Assembly: GCA_022478985.1 (NCBI GenBank)
Contig: JAKSZP010006706.1
Location: forward strand, 62,001 to 126,000
Reading direction: 5' to 3'
Length of the DNA: 64,000 nucleotides
Source: Massospora cicadina
Taxonomy: Eukaryota > Entomophthoromycota > Entomophthoromycetes > Entomophthorales > Entomophthoraceae
Part shown: piece after piece, positions 12,044 through 22,659 of the stretch
Layout: every line of letters begins with the position of its first letter
How positions within the stretch are numbered: position 1 is the stretch's first letter
Made by a program: the position numbers and the translations under genes
Notes under the pieces: generated by a model
What the model was told of the DNA's origin: nothing
What the model saw: only the letters and a program-made list of their open reading frames with translations
Databases searched by the model: none

Positions 12044-12769
12044 TGTAATGAACTGGGCTCCCAAGGCCCACCCGCCACTGGCCCTAACATCCACCCCCAT
12101 ATCTGGCCGTACTGACCTCATATGTTCCTGTCCAAATGGATGGCCTTGCTGGGCATCCAGGCCGAGGTGCGGTGCAACAGCCTCTGTCACTTTGGGCCCC
12201 CAGGCTGAGGTGCATCCCTACAGCCTCTGTCACCTCGGGGTTACCCGCCAAGGTGCATCAACTGGCCTCTGTTGCCTCGGGCCACTCTGGCTCCTTACCC
12301 TCTCACCAGGGCAAGGCCACTCTCAAGAGGATCCCAGCGCGTCCACCCCCTTCCTCTCCTCCTCATCGCACTGCCATCTGCACCCCCAATCCTTGCTTTA
12401 AATAAATAAAATCAAATAAAACAGATCCAGAGAATAGCGGCCTTTATTGGGTGAACTCAAAGTCAGAATAGAATTCCAATACTGAGGTCCATCAGGGCTG
12501 ACCTCAGATTGAAATACTACCAAAAAAGGCTAAATGAATTGTCAGTCATGAGGGGTGCAAAAGCTTCCAGAATTAGCACTGGCAACTTGGCAGCGAATGG
12601 GGGAATCCTCATGATGGACAAACACTTAATTATTAAATTTAATTAAATATTCCATTAATGACCCAAATAGGAAAATCCTACTCGGAATAACAGAATTGCA
12701 ACTATTAATGCACATAAATCTCATTATTCCCACCTTATGAGATTCATGTAACAATCATCAATTGTTACA
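12044..12769. mobile_element. Solo LTR inserted in A1 pol
   Basis: The insert begins TGTAATG and ends TTGTTACA, giving TG...CA inverted ends, and is flanked by a perfect 5 bp duplication ATAGC (12039-12043 and 12770-12774). Removing it joins the A1 reading frame at DDYS|DIF exactly as in A2. It has no internal pol domains, so it is an LTR left by recombination. The 5' half is GC-rich, with a 43 bp tandem repeat, and AATAAA-like motifs follow at about 12402-12420. Its termini resemble those of Chromo-1 but the interior does not. Confidence 0.88.
12161..12289. repeat. Three tandem 43 bp repeats in the solo LTR
   Basis: Units start at 12161, 12204 and 12247 with exactly 43 bp spacing. Each carries a version of GAGGTGC, then CCTCTGT, then TCGGG. 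Copies differ by point changes. Confidence 0.75.
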
Positions 12770-12774
12770 ATAGC

Positions 12775-13429
12775 GACATATTCTTGAAGTCATATAATGA
12801 CTATGGACACATGAAGGGCTGGAGCCACTCCATTGATGTGGGTGATGCCCATCCTACTAGGTCCAGACCTTATCACAAGCCAAAGGTGGAGGAACAGCAG
12901 ATGAGGACGGAGCTCCAGCAGTTACTAGACGTGGTGTTACTAGTTCCTTCACAAAGCCCTCAGTCTTCCCCCTTTTGCTAATTAAAAAGGAAAATTGGAG
13001 ATCATTGGATAGTCATAGACTACAGCAAGTTAAATAATCTAAAAATAAGGATAGCTATTCTATCCCCCACATTGATGACGCCCCAGCACAACTCTCCTGA
13101 TCTAATTTCTTCTCCGCAATGGACTTGGCTAGTGGCTAATGGCAAATGGACTTATCTCCTCAGGATCAGGAGAAATGTGCTCTTATTTGTAATGAGGGTT
13201 CTTCCAAACTACCCAATTACCTCAAGGATTGTGCAATGCACCTGCAACTTTCCAGCATGCAATGGATCACATTTTGCAGGACCTGAAGTCAACTTATGTT
13301 ATCATCTATCTTAATGACATCATGATGTTTTATAGAGACTAAAAGGAACATCTTGATCACCTGATGGAGGTGTTTTGACAATTACATAAGTTAAATATTA
13401 AGTTGGAACCCTCAAAGTGTACCTTTTTT
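12775..13429 (+). pseudogene. Reverse transcriptase of A1
   Basis: The segment begins with DIF...GHMKGWSHSIDVGDAHP and the palm entry region (EEQQMRTELQQLLD). It continues with IPHIDDAPAQLS, FFSAMDLASG, QDQEKCALICNEG and LCNAPATFQHAMDHIL across shifted frames. The catalytic box at 13307-13318 reads YLND; the first aspartate is now asparagine. The thumb follows (HLDHLMEVF, KLNIKLEPSKCTFF) and ends at the 13430 insertion. Confidence 0.82.
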
Positions 13430-13839
13430 AGCACTAGTGGTGCCCAACCCAAAAGGGGGAGCCTCCACGCATCTTTATTTGCAAAGGAGCCAAACAAAGG
13501 TATTAACTATAATAAAAAAATTCCAACATGGCACCTCAGCTAATAGCCTAGGAAGCCATATCAGAAGGTGAGGAATCTTTGGGAAACTTTTGTCCAGAAC
13601 ACGCTTTAGCTGGCATAACATCGCGGACAACATTGTGGTAGGTGCATAAGCACATTTGGCATAAGGAGGTATAGTTGCAGCTTTTCTTCGTTTATGAGGC
13701 CTGCAGTGTCCATCGCCTCAATGTATTGAGCAAGTTGATGCCTAACAAAAATGATTAGGGCAGGCACACAAGTGAATGACTTGATGCGCTGGCAGGTTTT
13801 GGTATAATTGGGGCCAAAAAGAGAAGTTTTTGCTGCTTG
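13430..13839 (-). mobile_element. ~410 bp insertion with a coding-like fragment
   Basis: A1 reads KCTFF just before this segment and again just after it. The duplicated DNA AAGTGTACCTTTTTT / AAGTGTACCTTCTTT (ends at 13429; 13840-13854) differs at one base, like a 15 bp target duplication of a LINE-mobilised insert. The insert has no LTR ends and no poly(A). Its minus strand is open for about 75 codons (LFGPNYTKTCQRI ... HQLAQYIEAMDTAGLINEE), a sequence I do not recognise and do not see elsewhere in the window. It could be a SINE-like element or a retrocopied host fragment. Confidence 0.5.
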
Positions 13840-14530
13840 AAGTGTACCTTCTTTCAAAGAATATGAAATTTCTTTGGCCACTCCATTTCCTAAGGAGGAA
13901 TCCAACCCATACAGGACAAGGTCGAATCAATCAAAAAGCCCCCCTAAAAATCTATGGGATATTTGGGTATTTCTAAGGATGATGGGGTATTGCCATCAGT
14001 TCATCCCTAAGTTTGCCCAGCTCAGCGAGCCCCTTATCTGCCTATTAGCTAAGAATACACTTTTCATTGGAGTGTTGAACAAAAGGCCTCATTTGAGACT
14101 CTGAAGCAACTGCTACAACAACGTCCTATCCTACACCCAGATTATAATAAACCCTTTATCTTGTTTACTGACGCCTCAGACTACGCCATTGGGGCCATAT
14201 TAACCCAATTAGCTGAAAAATGGTGTAGATCATCCTGCATCCTATTTTAGTAAGATGATGTCAAAGGCGGAAAGATACTACAGTGTAACGGAGAAGGAGT
14301 GCATTGCTGTTCTGTTAGCTGTAAAGCACTAAGCCCTTTCCTATATGGGACCACGCACATTGTGGTTACAGGTCACGCTTTGCTGAAATGGTTACAGAAC
14401 ATGAAGGATCCTACTGGCCGGTTAGCTCACTAGGCTATAAAGCTCCAGCATTTTGACATGATAATTGAACACCATGCTAAGACCCGTCACATGAATGTTG
14501 ATGTGTTAACTCAGCTGCCAGTCCTTCACT
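13840..14530 (+). pseudogene. RT thumb/connection and RNase H of A1
   Basis: It resumes with KCTFF, FFGH and GIQPIQDKVESIKK, then the conserved LGMMGYCHQFIPKF-type segment near 13970-14010. RNase H starts at about 14155 with LFTDASDYAIGAIL, then EKECIAVLLAVKH. It ends with IIEHHAKTRHMNVDVLTQLP, where the family has N-x-x-A-D-x-L-S-R. It would remove the RNA strand of the hybrid. Frameshifts are present near 14220 and 14330. Confidence 0.75.
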
Positions 14531-15750
14531 TTGATAATAGTGAGGCGGAGAGGTTATATGACCTCTTAATGAACCCCAACGACTGGGAGGATTATAATGT
14601 TCCCATACAGAAAACGTTAGCCCAGCACTCTCACAAAACCAAAGTAGAGAATGGAAAATTGTGCAAGCAGGTGGGGGCAAAGTGGCTACCTTACCTTCGG
14701 CCCTCAGAACGTGTACCTGTTATTCTGGAAGCTCACTCCACACTAGGTCATGGAGGAGCAAAGAAAACCCATAAGTGGATTAAGGATTAGTAATATTGGG
14801 AAGGAATTATAGAAACTATTGTTGAAGTCTTGGATGCCTGACTCACGTGTAAGAAGCAATCTTGTTATAAGGCTAGATACCAGTATCAACAAAATACCCC
14901 TCAGCAACTGTTCCACACCATCAGTTTTATGTAGTAGGTCCCCTTCCTCAGTCTACTAGTTGAAACAGATTTATCCTAGTTGCTATTGACCACTTCAATA
15001 AGTGGGTTGAAGCCGTGGCTCTCCCTGATCAAATGGCCAAGGCCACAGCCACATTTTACATCAAAACATTTTCTCTCGACATGGCTGTCCCCAGGTACTA
15101 CTCTGTGACAATGGTAAGAACTTCACCTCCAGATTAGTCAAAATCCTGGCTACTTCTATGGGAGACCAACAACTCTTCTTGGCTCCATATAATACCTCTC
15201 CAACACGACTGTCGAGAGGACAAATGGAATCTTGGTCTTTATTCTATGAAAAATGGCCACTTCTGATTCACTTCACTGGGATCAATTCCTACCCAGTACT
15301 CTAAACGCCTACTGGATTAGTTATCGCCAGAGCTTGAAAATGTCCCCTTTCCATGTCTTGTATTGGCGGGAATCAGGAATAACTGCTCTATTAGCTAAAG
15401 ATGACTTCTCCTCTAGAACTGAGGAACCCAAGAAAGCTGTGAGAAGATTGGTTCAGCGCATCATCCAGCTCCAATCTAATGCTATGATAAATTTAGGGAA
15501 AAAGGTGACTAAAGAAGGGCAGGCTGCCAATGACCTCTGAACCATTACCTACATTACAAGTGTCTGACATGGTATTATACTACCAAAACCACATCACTCC
15601 TAGAAGCGGTAAGCTTGGATCAATTTGGAAAGGGTCCTTTAACAATCACCTACAAGAGAGGAAATGAGTACTCTATAAATTCCCTGGCTACAGGGATTAC
15701 CATGAATTGGTACATGGCCGTTTCCTCTTCCTTATTCTCCCCCAACATTC
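14531..15750 (+). pseudogene. Integrase of A1
   Basis: The N-terminal HHCC region includes HSTLGHGGAKKTHKWIKD (14735-14790), then CKK. The catalytic core has LVAIDHFNKWVEA near 14975-15015 and a damaged second-Asp region (CDNGKNFTS-like) at about 15105-15125. The Glu region is rearranged at about 15205-15230. The frame at 15253-15540 (MATSDSLHWDQFLPS ... SPFHVLYWRE) is the C-terminal part and aligns with A2 at 58.1-58.35 kb. Multiple stops inactivate it. Confidence 0.75.
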
Positions 15751-16511
15751 TTAAGGGGGTGATGTCAGACATTTGCCCTCCTGGCTTCAAGATAAGAACG
15801 TTTTAGTAAAAATCTGTCAAAAGAGGGAAATGTCAGACATTTACAAGTCCGAAATAATGAGAAGAGCGATTTAAATGATATAATGATTTTATCAGCCAAA
15901 AGACTATGGTTAATTCTAAGTGGAACCCCGAAAATCAAGGTAACACTAATTCAAATACTTCTCTTGGGCAATTAACATGAGATCAAGCAGCCAGATTACT
16001 TTAACCACGCAGTAGACTTTTTGGCGTCCATCAGATGGTTATCCCCCAGCCACAACCAATTCCATTCAGTCACTTAAGTGGAGACCACGACATTTTATAG
16101 TCTTGGTGAGTGTCCCTCATGGTGCAATAATTTTATCTAATGGGGATTGGCTGAAATTTGTAAAACATTACACGGGTACATCATGCCAAATAATAATTCC
16201 CCATCCATTGTTCAGTCAAAGTGAAGTGATTTTTCTGAGCTTCAATAGGCTGGATTTAGATATTTCTTTATTTGGACCATACTAAGCTGTTCCAAACTTA
16301 CCTTTGAATTCTCTTTGACCATTGATGTAGTTTAAATACTGAACATTCAGATATTGAGAGGGTTTGTTTTTTTTCCTGCGCTGCCTAATAAAAACCATAA
16401 AATCATAAAAACCCAAATTTTTTATTTATGTTTTATCTTTAATTAAAATATACCATTGTGGAATCCAGAGGCGCAAAGCACCAGCAAGCAGAAATCAACT
16501 AAATTCCTAAA
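15751..16511 (+). repeat. Polypurine tract and 3' LTR of A1
   Basis: TTAAGGGGGTGA (15751-15762) is the plus-strand priming tract directly before TGTCAGACATTTG at 15763. The LTR runs to about 16511, where TTATC matches the left target CTATC at four of five bases. It is about 749 bp and aligns with 3513-4254. Confidence 0.82.
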
Positions 16512-16867
16512 TTATCTACATTCTCTCATAGATTCATGATTTCACAGAGTATTGCATTCTTGTCCAAGGAAAGTGCTATTGCTAACCCTTATAAAGTGAA
16601 GTTCCTATCCTCCAGACTTTGGAAGCCATTTTGCTCCAAAGAGACATCCTAAGGAAAGTTGTAATCACAAAAAACAGCCTAAGCATCCAAAAAACTCATT
16701 TATTTGGATATACTATAGTAGTGAAGCCAAAAGTGGTGCTAGCTACAGGGCTCCTAATTTGTTACAGTTAAAACGTTGATCACAATATGAGAATGATTTA
16801 AGAAATGAGAATACTTCATTTAATGGGGTGAGAAGAATTAAAAGATGTATTAAAATCTTATAATATG
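16512..16867 (+). other. Spacer between A1 and B1 with an orphan primer-binding site
   Basis: No gene. At 16734-16754 the sequence TGGTGCTAGCTACAGGGCTC matches the primer-binding motif of the A and B elements, but it belongs to neither A1 nor B1. It is most simply the priming site of an older element whose 5' LTR was split by A1 and whose interior was split by B1. Element G, seen from 41.9 kb onwards, is the candidate. Confidence 0.45.
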
Positions 16868-17424
16868 TGTTGTAACTTTGGTGGTATTGTTGAGATACGG
16901 CAGGGGATTTTGCAAGGGTTGAAACCACTGAGCAATCAGACATATGATATGAAGATTGTTGGCTCTCAGACTCACTTAAAAAATATAATAAAATATGGAT
17001 CTATTAACCAAACGACACTTTATTTATCTAATAAATATATGCAGCAGATCCTTGCTGTTCCGCTCACTTTAAAAACTAACTTTTTTCTTCAATTATCTCA
17101 CCTCACTTATATCTCAGCAACTTTAGACAATACCATATTCTCGGCTTAGTAATCAGTTCCGCCATATCTCATTGGTTCTGGAAGAGTATGGTTTTCAATT
17201 CTCTATTACCTTAGTTCAAAGTTAATCATACTTAAAGTATATTTAATGTTGATATTGCCTTATCACCCTATTTGAAGGCAATCCAATAGTAACCATAATC
17301 TGACCCAAAATTGCCTTAACTCAAGGCGCTTGAATAATTATAACTAATATCATGGTTGGCGGATTCTCCCTAATCTGCCTTAGCTATTTCAGGAATTATT
17401 GTCCGTCATATTAGAATCTTGAAA
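16868..17424 (-). repeat. 3' LTR of B1
   Basis: It begins TGTTGTAAC and aligns with 41356-41918 over the whole length, including GATCCTTGCTGTTCC, TATCTCAGCAACTTTA and AAGGCAATCCAATAGTAA. The right end has lost the canonical terminus (TTTCAAG for TGTCAAG in element orientation). A purine tract precedes it in element orientation (17425-17433). Confidence 0.85.
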
Positions 17425-17453
17425 TTACCCCCATTGACTGGACAATAAGGCTC

Positions 17454-18786
17454 CTATGGCTTATTTGGCTGGAGGAATTTTGCGTGCACTTGGTTAATGA
17501 TCCAACTACTCACAGGATCCTTAATAGTGTGGCTCTCAAGACCTGTTTTCTCAATGACTTCAAAAAGCTTAATCCAGATAGAAGCCAATTTTTGCTTCAT
17601 TACAAATCCATGCCAGTCATGGAACAGAACCATGTCCCCCTCCTTGAACTGAGCAAACCTTCTATTCCGTACCTGATCAGCCACCTGATTCTTGATCTTC
17701 TTGGATAAGCTGAAGTAACACACTTTGGTTTGCAATTTGATCAACGTGTCCACAAGGTTAGTCAAATAACGGTGGTGTTCCACTCCACCAGTGTCTTTTA
17801 CACATGAATAAAGCAATGCAAGAAGAGCCAGATGTTGTTATATAATAATTGAAAGGGGCTCTTCCCCGTGGCAGAATGGTAACTAATATTATAGGCAAAG
17901 ATGGCTGAAAGGATGGAACTCCAATTGGAAGGTCAATCTGTTACCAATTTCCAAAGCATGTTCAACAAAGTCCCATTAACTCTTTCAGCCATCACATTAG
18001 ATTCAGGGTGATATAGGTTCATCAAAACACTGCGGGTGGCCATTAGCTCATTTAGCTTTAGAAGGATGTGCGAAGTAAGTTAGTTCTGTTGTTATTAAGG
18101 ATGAACTGAGGGCAGTCATGCCATTGGATAATACATTCCATTATGAACTTGGCCACTGTGACCACCCCTAAATTTGTATCGCACATGCTTCAATCACCTG
18201 ATCAAGTGGTCGATTGCCACCAGAATGTACTTAGACTGGTTAGCTCCTGTTGGCAGAGGGCCAATGGCATCAAGGGAAACCGTATGGCAATAAACATGGG
18301 GTTTTACTAAATGGTATGAGGTCTTCTGGTGGAACGGCTTTTCCACTTGGTACTGGTGGCTACAGGAAAGGGTTCAATCACATCAAAGTTCACGCTTTCC
18401 CAATAGTGCTGAGGGCTCAACAACTCCAGGGTCTTCCAAACTCCACCATGTCTAATGACTTAATGTGCACTCATAATAATATTAGTTTGGGTGGAAGGCC
18501 TCGGGATATTCACAGTATTGTCCCCTATCTTCATGTACATTTTCACCGTTCTTCTGAAACATGTTGGCCCTTATTCCAGCTTGTACTTTAATGACTTTGG
18601 TCAATTTAGCATTGTACTTTCCGCTGAGCATCTTATTGTGCATTATGTTTCTAATATCCGCTGTAACTGCAATCATTGGTAGCCTTAACAAGCAATCAGC
18701 GTTAAGGTGCTTTGCTCCAGGTCAGTGTTAGATCTCAAAGTCATAAGCCTGAAGTTTAAGGGCCCTTTAGGTAGATGACCTTCAGG
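17454..18786 (-). pseudogene. Integrase and RNase H end of B1
   Basis: The 120-codon minus-strand frame at 17816-17454 (LYSCVKDTGGVEHHRYL ... FKEGDMVLFHDWHGF) is the integrase C-terminal region and aligns with B2 (25.2-25.5 kb) and B3 (50.0-50.25 kb). Further along the plus coordinates, broken minus-strand sequence matches the integrase core (about 18300-17950) and zinc region. By 18780 it reaches the RNase H segment that B2 interrupts. It would integrate element cDNA; the core is shredded by stops and frameshifts. Confidence 0.75.
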
Positions 18787-18791
18787 TTCCT

Positions 18792-19269
18792 TGTCGGGAA
18801 GTAAATATGACTGGATAATACACTAACCATACAACGGATTGAAGGGGGAATTGGGATGAGCCTTGAGACTAAAAAAGAGAAGTATGCGTTTAATAATTGA
18901 TTGAAATTTCGACCAATTGGTGAGAATGGGAGATTACACCGAGATTAGGATATTTGAGAGTTTTTGAATCAAAAGGGAGAAATGAATAGAAGACACTAAG
19001 CTGAGGATGCATCCAGCTTGGGGAATCGAGATATAAAGAGTTACAGAGTGAATTGAAGGGGATTCATTCAAAATGTAGGTTGTTGCAGGTAGGTCTGCAT
19101 ATTAGTACAATAATAAAGGTCGAAATAAGGGGCGATAGCTCCTTGTGAGAAGTTATCAGTTTTATTAAAAGAATCAGCGATCTTCATATCATCTGATTTG
19201 GTTGCCCATTGGCTAATACCCTGTGCAAACTGACTTGGAAAAATCAAGACTATACGCTGAGAGTTAACA
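18792..19269 (+). repeat. 5' LTR of B2
   Basis: It runs from TGTCGGGAAG to GTTAACA and aligns with 25625-26099. The primer-binding site after it reads TAGTGCTCACTACAGGGGGC (19271-19290). This is the shared family motif with TGG mutated to TAG. Confidence 0.88.
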
Positions 19270-19309
19270 GTAGTGCTCACTACAGGGGGCCATTGGTCAG
19301 CTGTAATTA

Positions 19310-20889
19310 TTCAATGCTGTGAAAATGAAGATGAGCCCTCATTTGTTATGTCATTAGTCTATTGGATTCCACGCGCATTATGCGGAAGAAATACAGGAGG
19401 AATCTAATAATGATTCAATATTATTCACTGTGACTGAACTGGGTAATGATGAATTTGTGATCAATATGCAACTGAAAAACAGCCCTGAGCTGATGGCAGA
19501 CTAACTAGGGCGCTTCACAAATGTGACCCCTCAGCAGCTGTGAAATATCATGGAGTGGTTGTTATGAGGGTATTGATTATATGAATATGAGGCGGGGGAG
19601 TATGCCTTAAGTCTATTTTATAACCAACGCGATCAAGAAGGTTACTACGCCATGTACATGTCTTATCTGAACGCAACAACAATGGGGTTGACTTGCGCCT
19701 TGGTACTCATGGAATTGAGAAATATCTAGTCGCATATGTGCAACCATCTATTTGACAACTACTATAAGTATTGGCTCGCAACAATATAGAAATTGGAGAT
19801 GTGGTGTGATTCGCTCAAGCACAACAAAATGATATTCGCCTCTTGATCAACCGCCTTGATTGCTCTTTTTTGGAGGTACAAGGGGCGCTTGGGCAAGTGG
19901 ATCACCGTGTTGAGAACATCTGCCACTGGTTAGACATGTTGGTATCACAGTTGCATCTTGAGTTGTCTTGGGTAATTGATGAGCTGTTGTATCGATGTGG
20001 TCTATCAATGAAATGGATTTGGGATGTTACGACGCTGGGCTACAATACTGAGCGTTTTATGATGGGTTTAGCTGAATGGGAAGAAGCACTCGAAGACATG
20101 GTATCCCAGCTTAAAGAAAAGATATCACTAGTGGAACAGCAAGTGGTGGATCAAGTCAGCTTTATATCAGCTAAAGTAAACCAACTTCGTATTGAATGGA
20201 GTATCCAGCAAACAACTGATAATGAGCTTAACCTGGGGTCGATGTCCCCTGAGTACCTGCAGCTAGTCCACTGGGCTACCCAATTGGAAGCATATAGTCA
20301 GGTTGAGCGGCGTCAAGTTTTCCCTCTTCTATTCTATGAGACATGGGAGTATACTGACATACAAGAACGACTTAATAACCTTAGTTGGGCCAATGAAAAA
20401 ATGATATGGGAACAAGTCGCTCTCCTGACCTGAATGGGTGAGGCTAACCAACAAGCGGGTTATGCTAGCTGAAAGCACAGACATATATGAAGTACAGTTG
20501 GAGGTGTCCTCTTGCGCCTACAAGCAGTGGAACTGAAGTTGCACGAGAAGAGAAAATATTGTCAGGAGCTGCAAAATCAATATGTGACACTGCAACGGGA
20601 ATTACAAGATGGGCGGTGTAGATGTCATTCAATTAAAGTGGAGCAGATGATCATTAAGCAATTGGCGGAGTATGCCGGAACTGGGGGGAACAGTGCAGTC
20701 AGTGGCAATTTGGGGGATAAACACTATGACTCCACTGACAAATATCCTTCAAGTGATGGAATGTATACCCCACACAACTCTACTTCCTTTGAGTTCATCA
20801 TGCCAGATTTGAGCTCAACCAGCTGGCGAACCAATGCGCCTGGTCCTTGCTGCAGAAGTGTGAAGCATGGCGAAGCCGTGCGAATCTAG
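19310..20889 (+). pseudogene. Extended N-terminal gag region of B2
   Basis: About 1.6 kb of coding-textured DNA lies between the primer-binding site and the capsid. The first part reads, with several stops, as one frame (FTVTELGNDEFVI ... YALSLFYNQRDQEGYYAMY). The 196-codon frame at 19843-20433 is helical with heptad-like leucines (EEALEDMVSQLKEKISLVEQ). The frame at 20512-20889 starts with another coiled-coil stretch (AVELKLHEKRKYCQELQNQY). B1 and B3 have only about 0.9 and 0.5 kb between the primer-binding site and the same capsid motif. B1 has a shorter coiled coil at the same place. It is likely a Gag assembly extension; the exact function is unknown. Confidence 0.6.
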
Positions 20890-20969
20890 AACTTACCTCC
20901 TTTTAGTCATGATGGAAACCTACACAGTATTTCAAGTGATTAAAATTTGCTGCGGAAGGTGTTTCTGAT

Positions 20970-21710
20970 TGATGGAAAAAACTGTTGCTGTCTGCTCTTG
21001 ATGTAGACAGCGCCAATCAAGTTACTTGCTACCTCCCAAACATCTTGGCATCCTATGAAGAAATTAAGGCGATTGTTCTTCAGCTGTTTGGGGGTGTGAC
21101 CAAAATGGCCCAACGGAAAGCAGATTTTCTGACTATACAATTTTACCAAGATGAGACCCTGTCAGATTTTGCTGAACGTTTCTCAGCGGAAGCACACATA
21201 CTAATTGGAGCCAACCTTTTATCCGCTGAGGATGTGGGTATTGCAATGACGGTGGCCATCAAACCATATTGGGAACTATCTAATGCTATGTCTCACGTGT
21301 TGAATGAAGAGGCAGGACTTATTCAAATTGTAAATACTTTATGCCAACTCTCTGACACAAACTACGCCCCTGATATAGCCCAGCAACCCTCTGTTATCCT
21401 CGCACCAAAGACTTCAGAGTATGAACTACAGCGGCTATGCTATCATCCACCAGAACGTATTTGCTTGTCATACAGATCTGCGAATTCTTTCCGACCTAGA
21501 TATGATCTGTAAGCTCATTCCCTGACCTTGGAAACATACCATTAATTATTGCGCTGGTCCTTCAGCTGCATGTTATATATGCAAACCCTTCATGAATACT
21601 TGCTTCCAATGCAGCCGGAGGGGGCATTATGCGGCAAACTGCCCTAGTAAAACACAAATGTATGTGTTATCAACTGAGGAGACCCCACAAGGAAAAACTC
21701 AAGCAGAGTA
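20970..21710 (+). pseudogene. Gag capsid and nucleocapsid of B2
   Basis: The 175-codon frame 20985-21512 is a retrotransposon Gag capsid (LSALDVDSANQVTCYLP ... MAQRKADFLTIQFYQDETLSDFAERF ... EAHILIGANLL). It aligns with B3 at 45.77-46.1 kb and B1 near 40.5 kb. At 21601-21642 a zinc knuckle CFQCSRRGHYAANC fits C-x2-C-x4-H-x4-C. A stop after the capsid frame separates the two. Confidence 0.82.
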
Positions 21711-22129
21711 GAGATGGGATGCTCTACCTCTGCTATGTCCAATCCACTTGTCCTAAACGAATCCCCAGCTCCTAATTGGGAAGAATCTGAAACTCAATCG
21801 GATGAATTACTATACCAACAGCTTCTTTCAGGGATCCCTGCTTCCAGGTCCAAATGTATAAATTTACCCTCAAGCTCTGTGTTTTTTCCAGGAAGCGCTG
21901 AGCCATATGCGTGGCAGATCTTGAAACAGACTGGCACAAGTATTGAGGATCCTCCGATGGCTGCTACTTCTTTGGTAGGAGTCCACAATGCCATTCCAGT
22001 GGGAAAAATCATCAATGAGTACCCACAGGTTGGCAAGAGCATCTCCTCTTTCATAAAGTAACAGTAAGCCCTTGGATGTACACGCAATAAACACTGATGG
22101 TTCCTCTTACTTGGAATGTACTTATTGTG

Positions 22130-22560
22130 ACATTTTCATGTTAAAATATAAAAATCTGTGCTATCATCAATACTGGAGCCCCTGTGAACATAGTCTCTAC
22201 CCAGTTGGTGGCTAAGCTCCTGCTCAAACTGGATGTGGATCATTGAGTAGTATATGGAACTGCAGGGATGCATAGCACTGTATCTGAAGGTGCATATAGT
22301 GCATTGCCCTTATGATTCAGGTCCGTCCAGGCTTCCACCCCAGCGGTGGTTCTGCCAAACAACAATTATGACATGCTAATCGGTGCAGCATTTATGAGGA
22401 AATTTGGTGTTGTGATAGACATGGCGGAGGAAACACTTAATATTTTAGGACAACAGATTCCTGTTTATTTTACCTTATGTGGAATCCCAACGGACTTGTT
22501 CCGTTCTAGTCAAATCAACCTAGCCTACAGCGATGGAGTAATCCCATGCGCTATTGATGA
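22130..22560 (+). pseudogene. Aspartic protease of B2
   Basis: The active-site loop at 22169-22177 reads NTG in the context AIINTGAPVNIVST. The catalytic aspartate has become asparagine. The fold continues to VVLPNNNYDMLIGAAFMRKFGVVIDM, with the I-G-x-x-F/M second half of retropepsins (22346-22564). B1 has DMG and B3 NMG at the same place, so the ancestral motif was DTG. Confidence 0.78.
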
Positions 22561-22659
22561 CTGAAGCGATGGACCAGGGTCCTCCCCAACCAGATCTATG
22601 AATACAAAGGGATTCCGCTTTGAGCGGCTAGTGATTGGAGCATACCTTCTGGACACCAA

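Larger units (their letters stand above)
3513..16511 (+). mobile_element. Ty3/Gypsy LTR retrotransposon A1 (decayed, with nested insertions)
   Basis: A + strand element with two alignable LTRs of about 742 and 749 bp, a primer-binding site after the first LTR and a polypurine tract before the second. Domains run gag, protease, RT, RNase H, integrase, the Ty3/Gypsy order. Flanks CTATC (3508-3512) and TTATC (16512-16516) are a plausible 5 bp target duplication with one mismatch. Three insertions interrupt it: Chromo-1 (5346-10904), a solo LTR (12044-12769) and a ~410 bp fragment (13430-13839). Removing the first two restores gag and pol reading. A2 at 51.1-59.4 kb is its closest relative in the window. 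All frames carry stops, so it is not autonomous. The exact LTR ends are uncertain by a few bases because the terminal dinucleotides have mutated. Confidence 0.85.
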
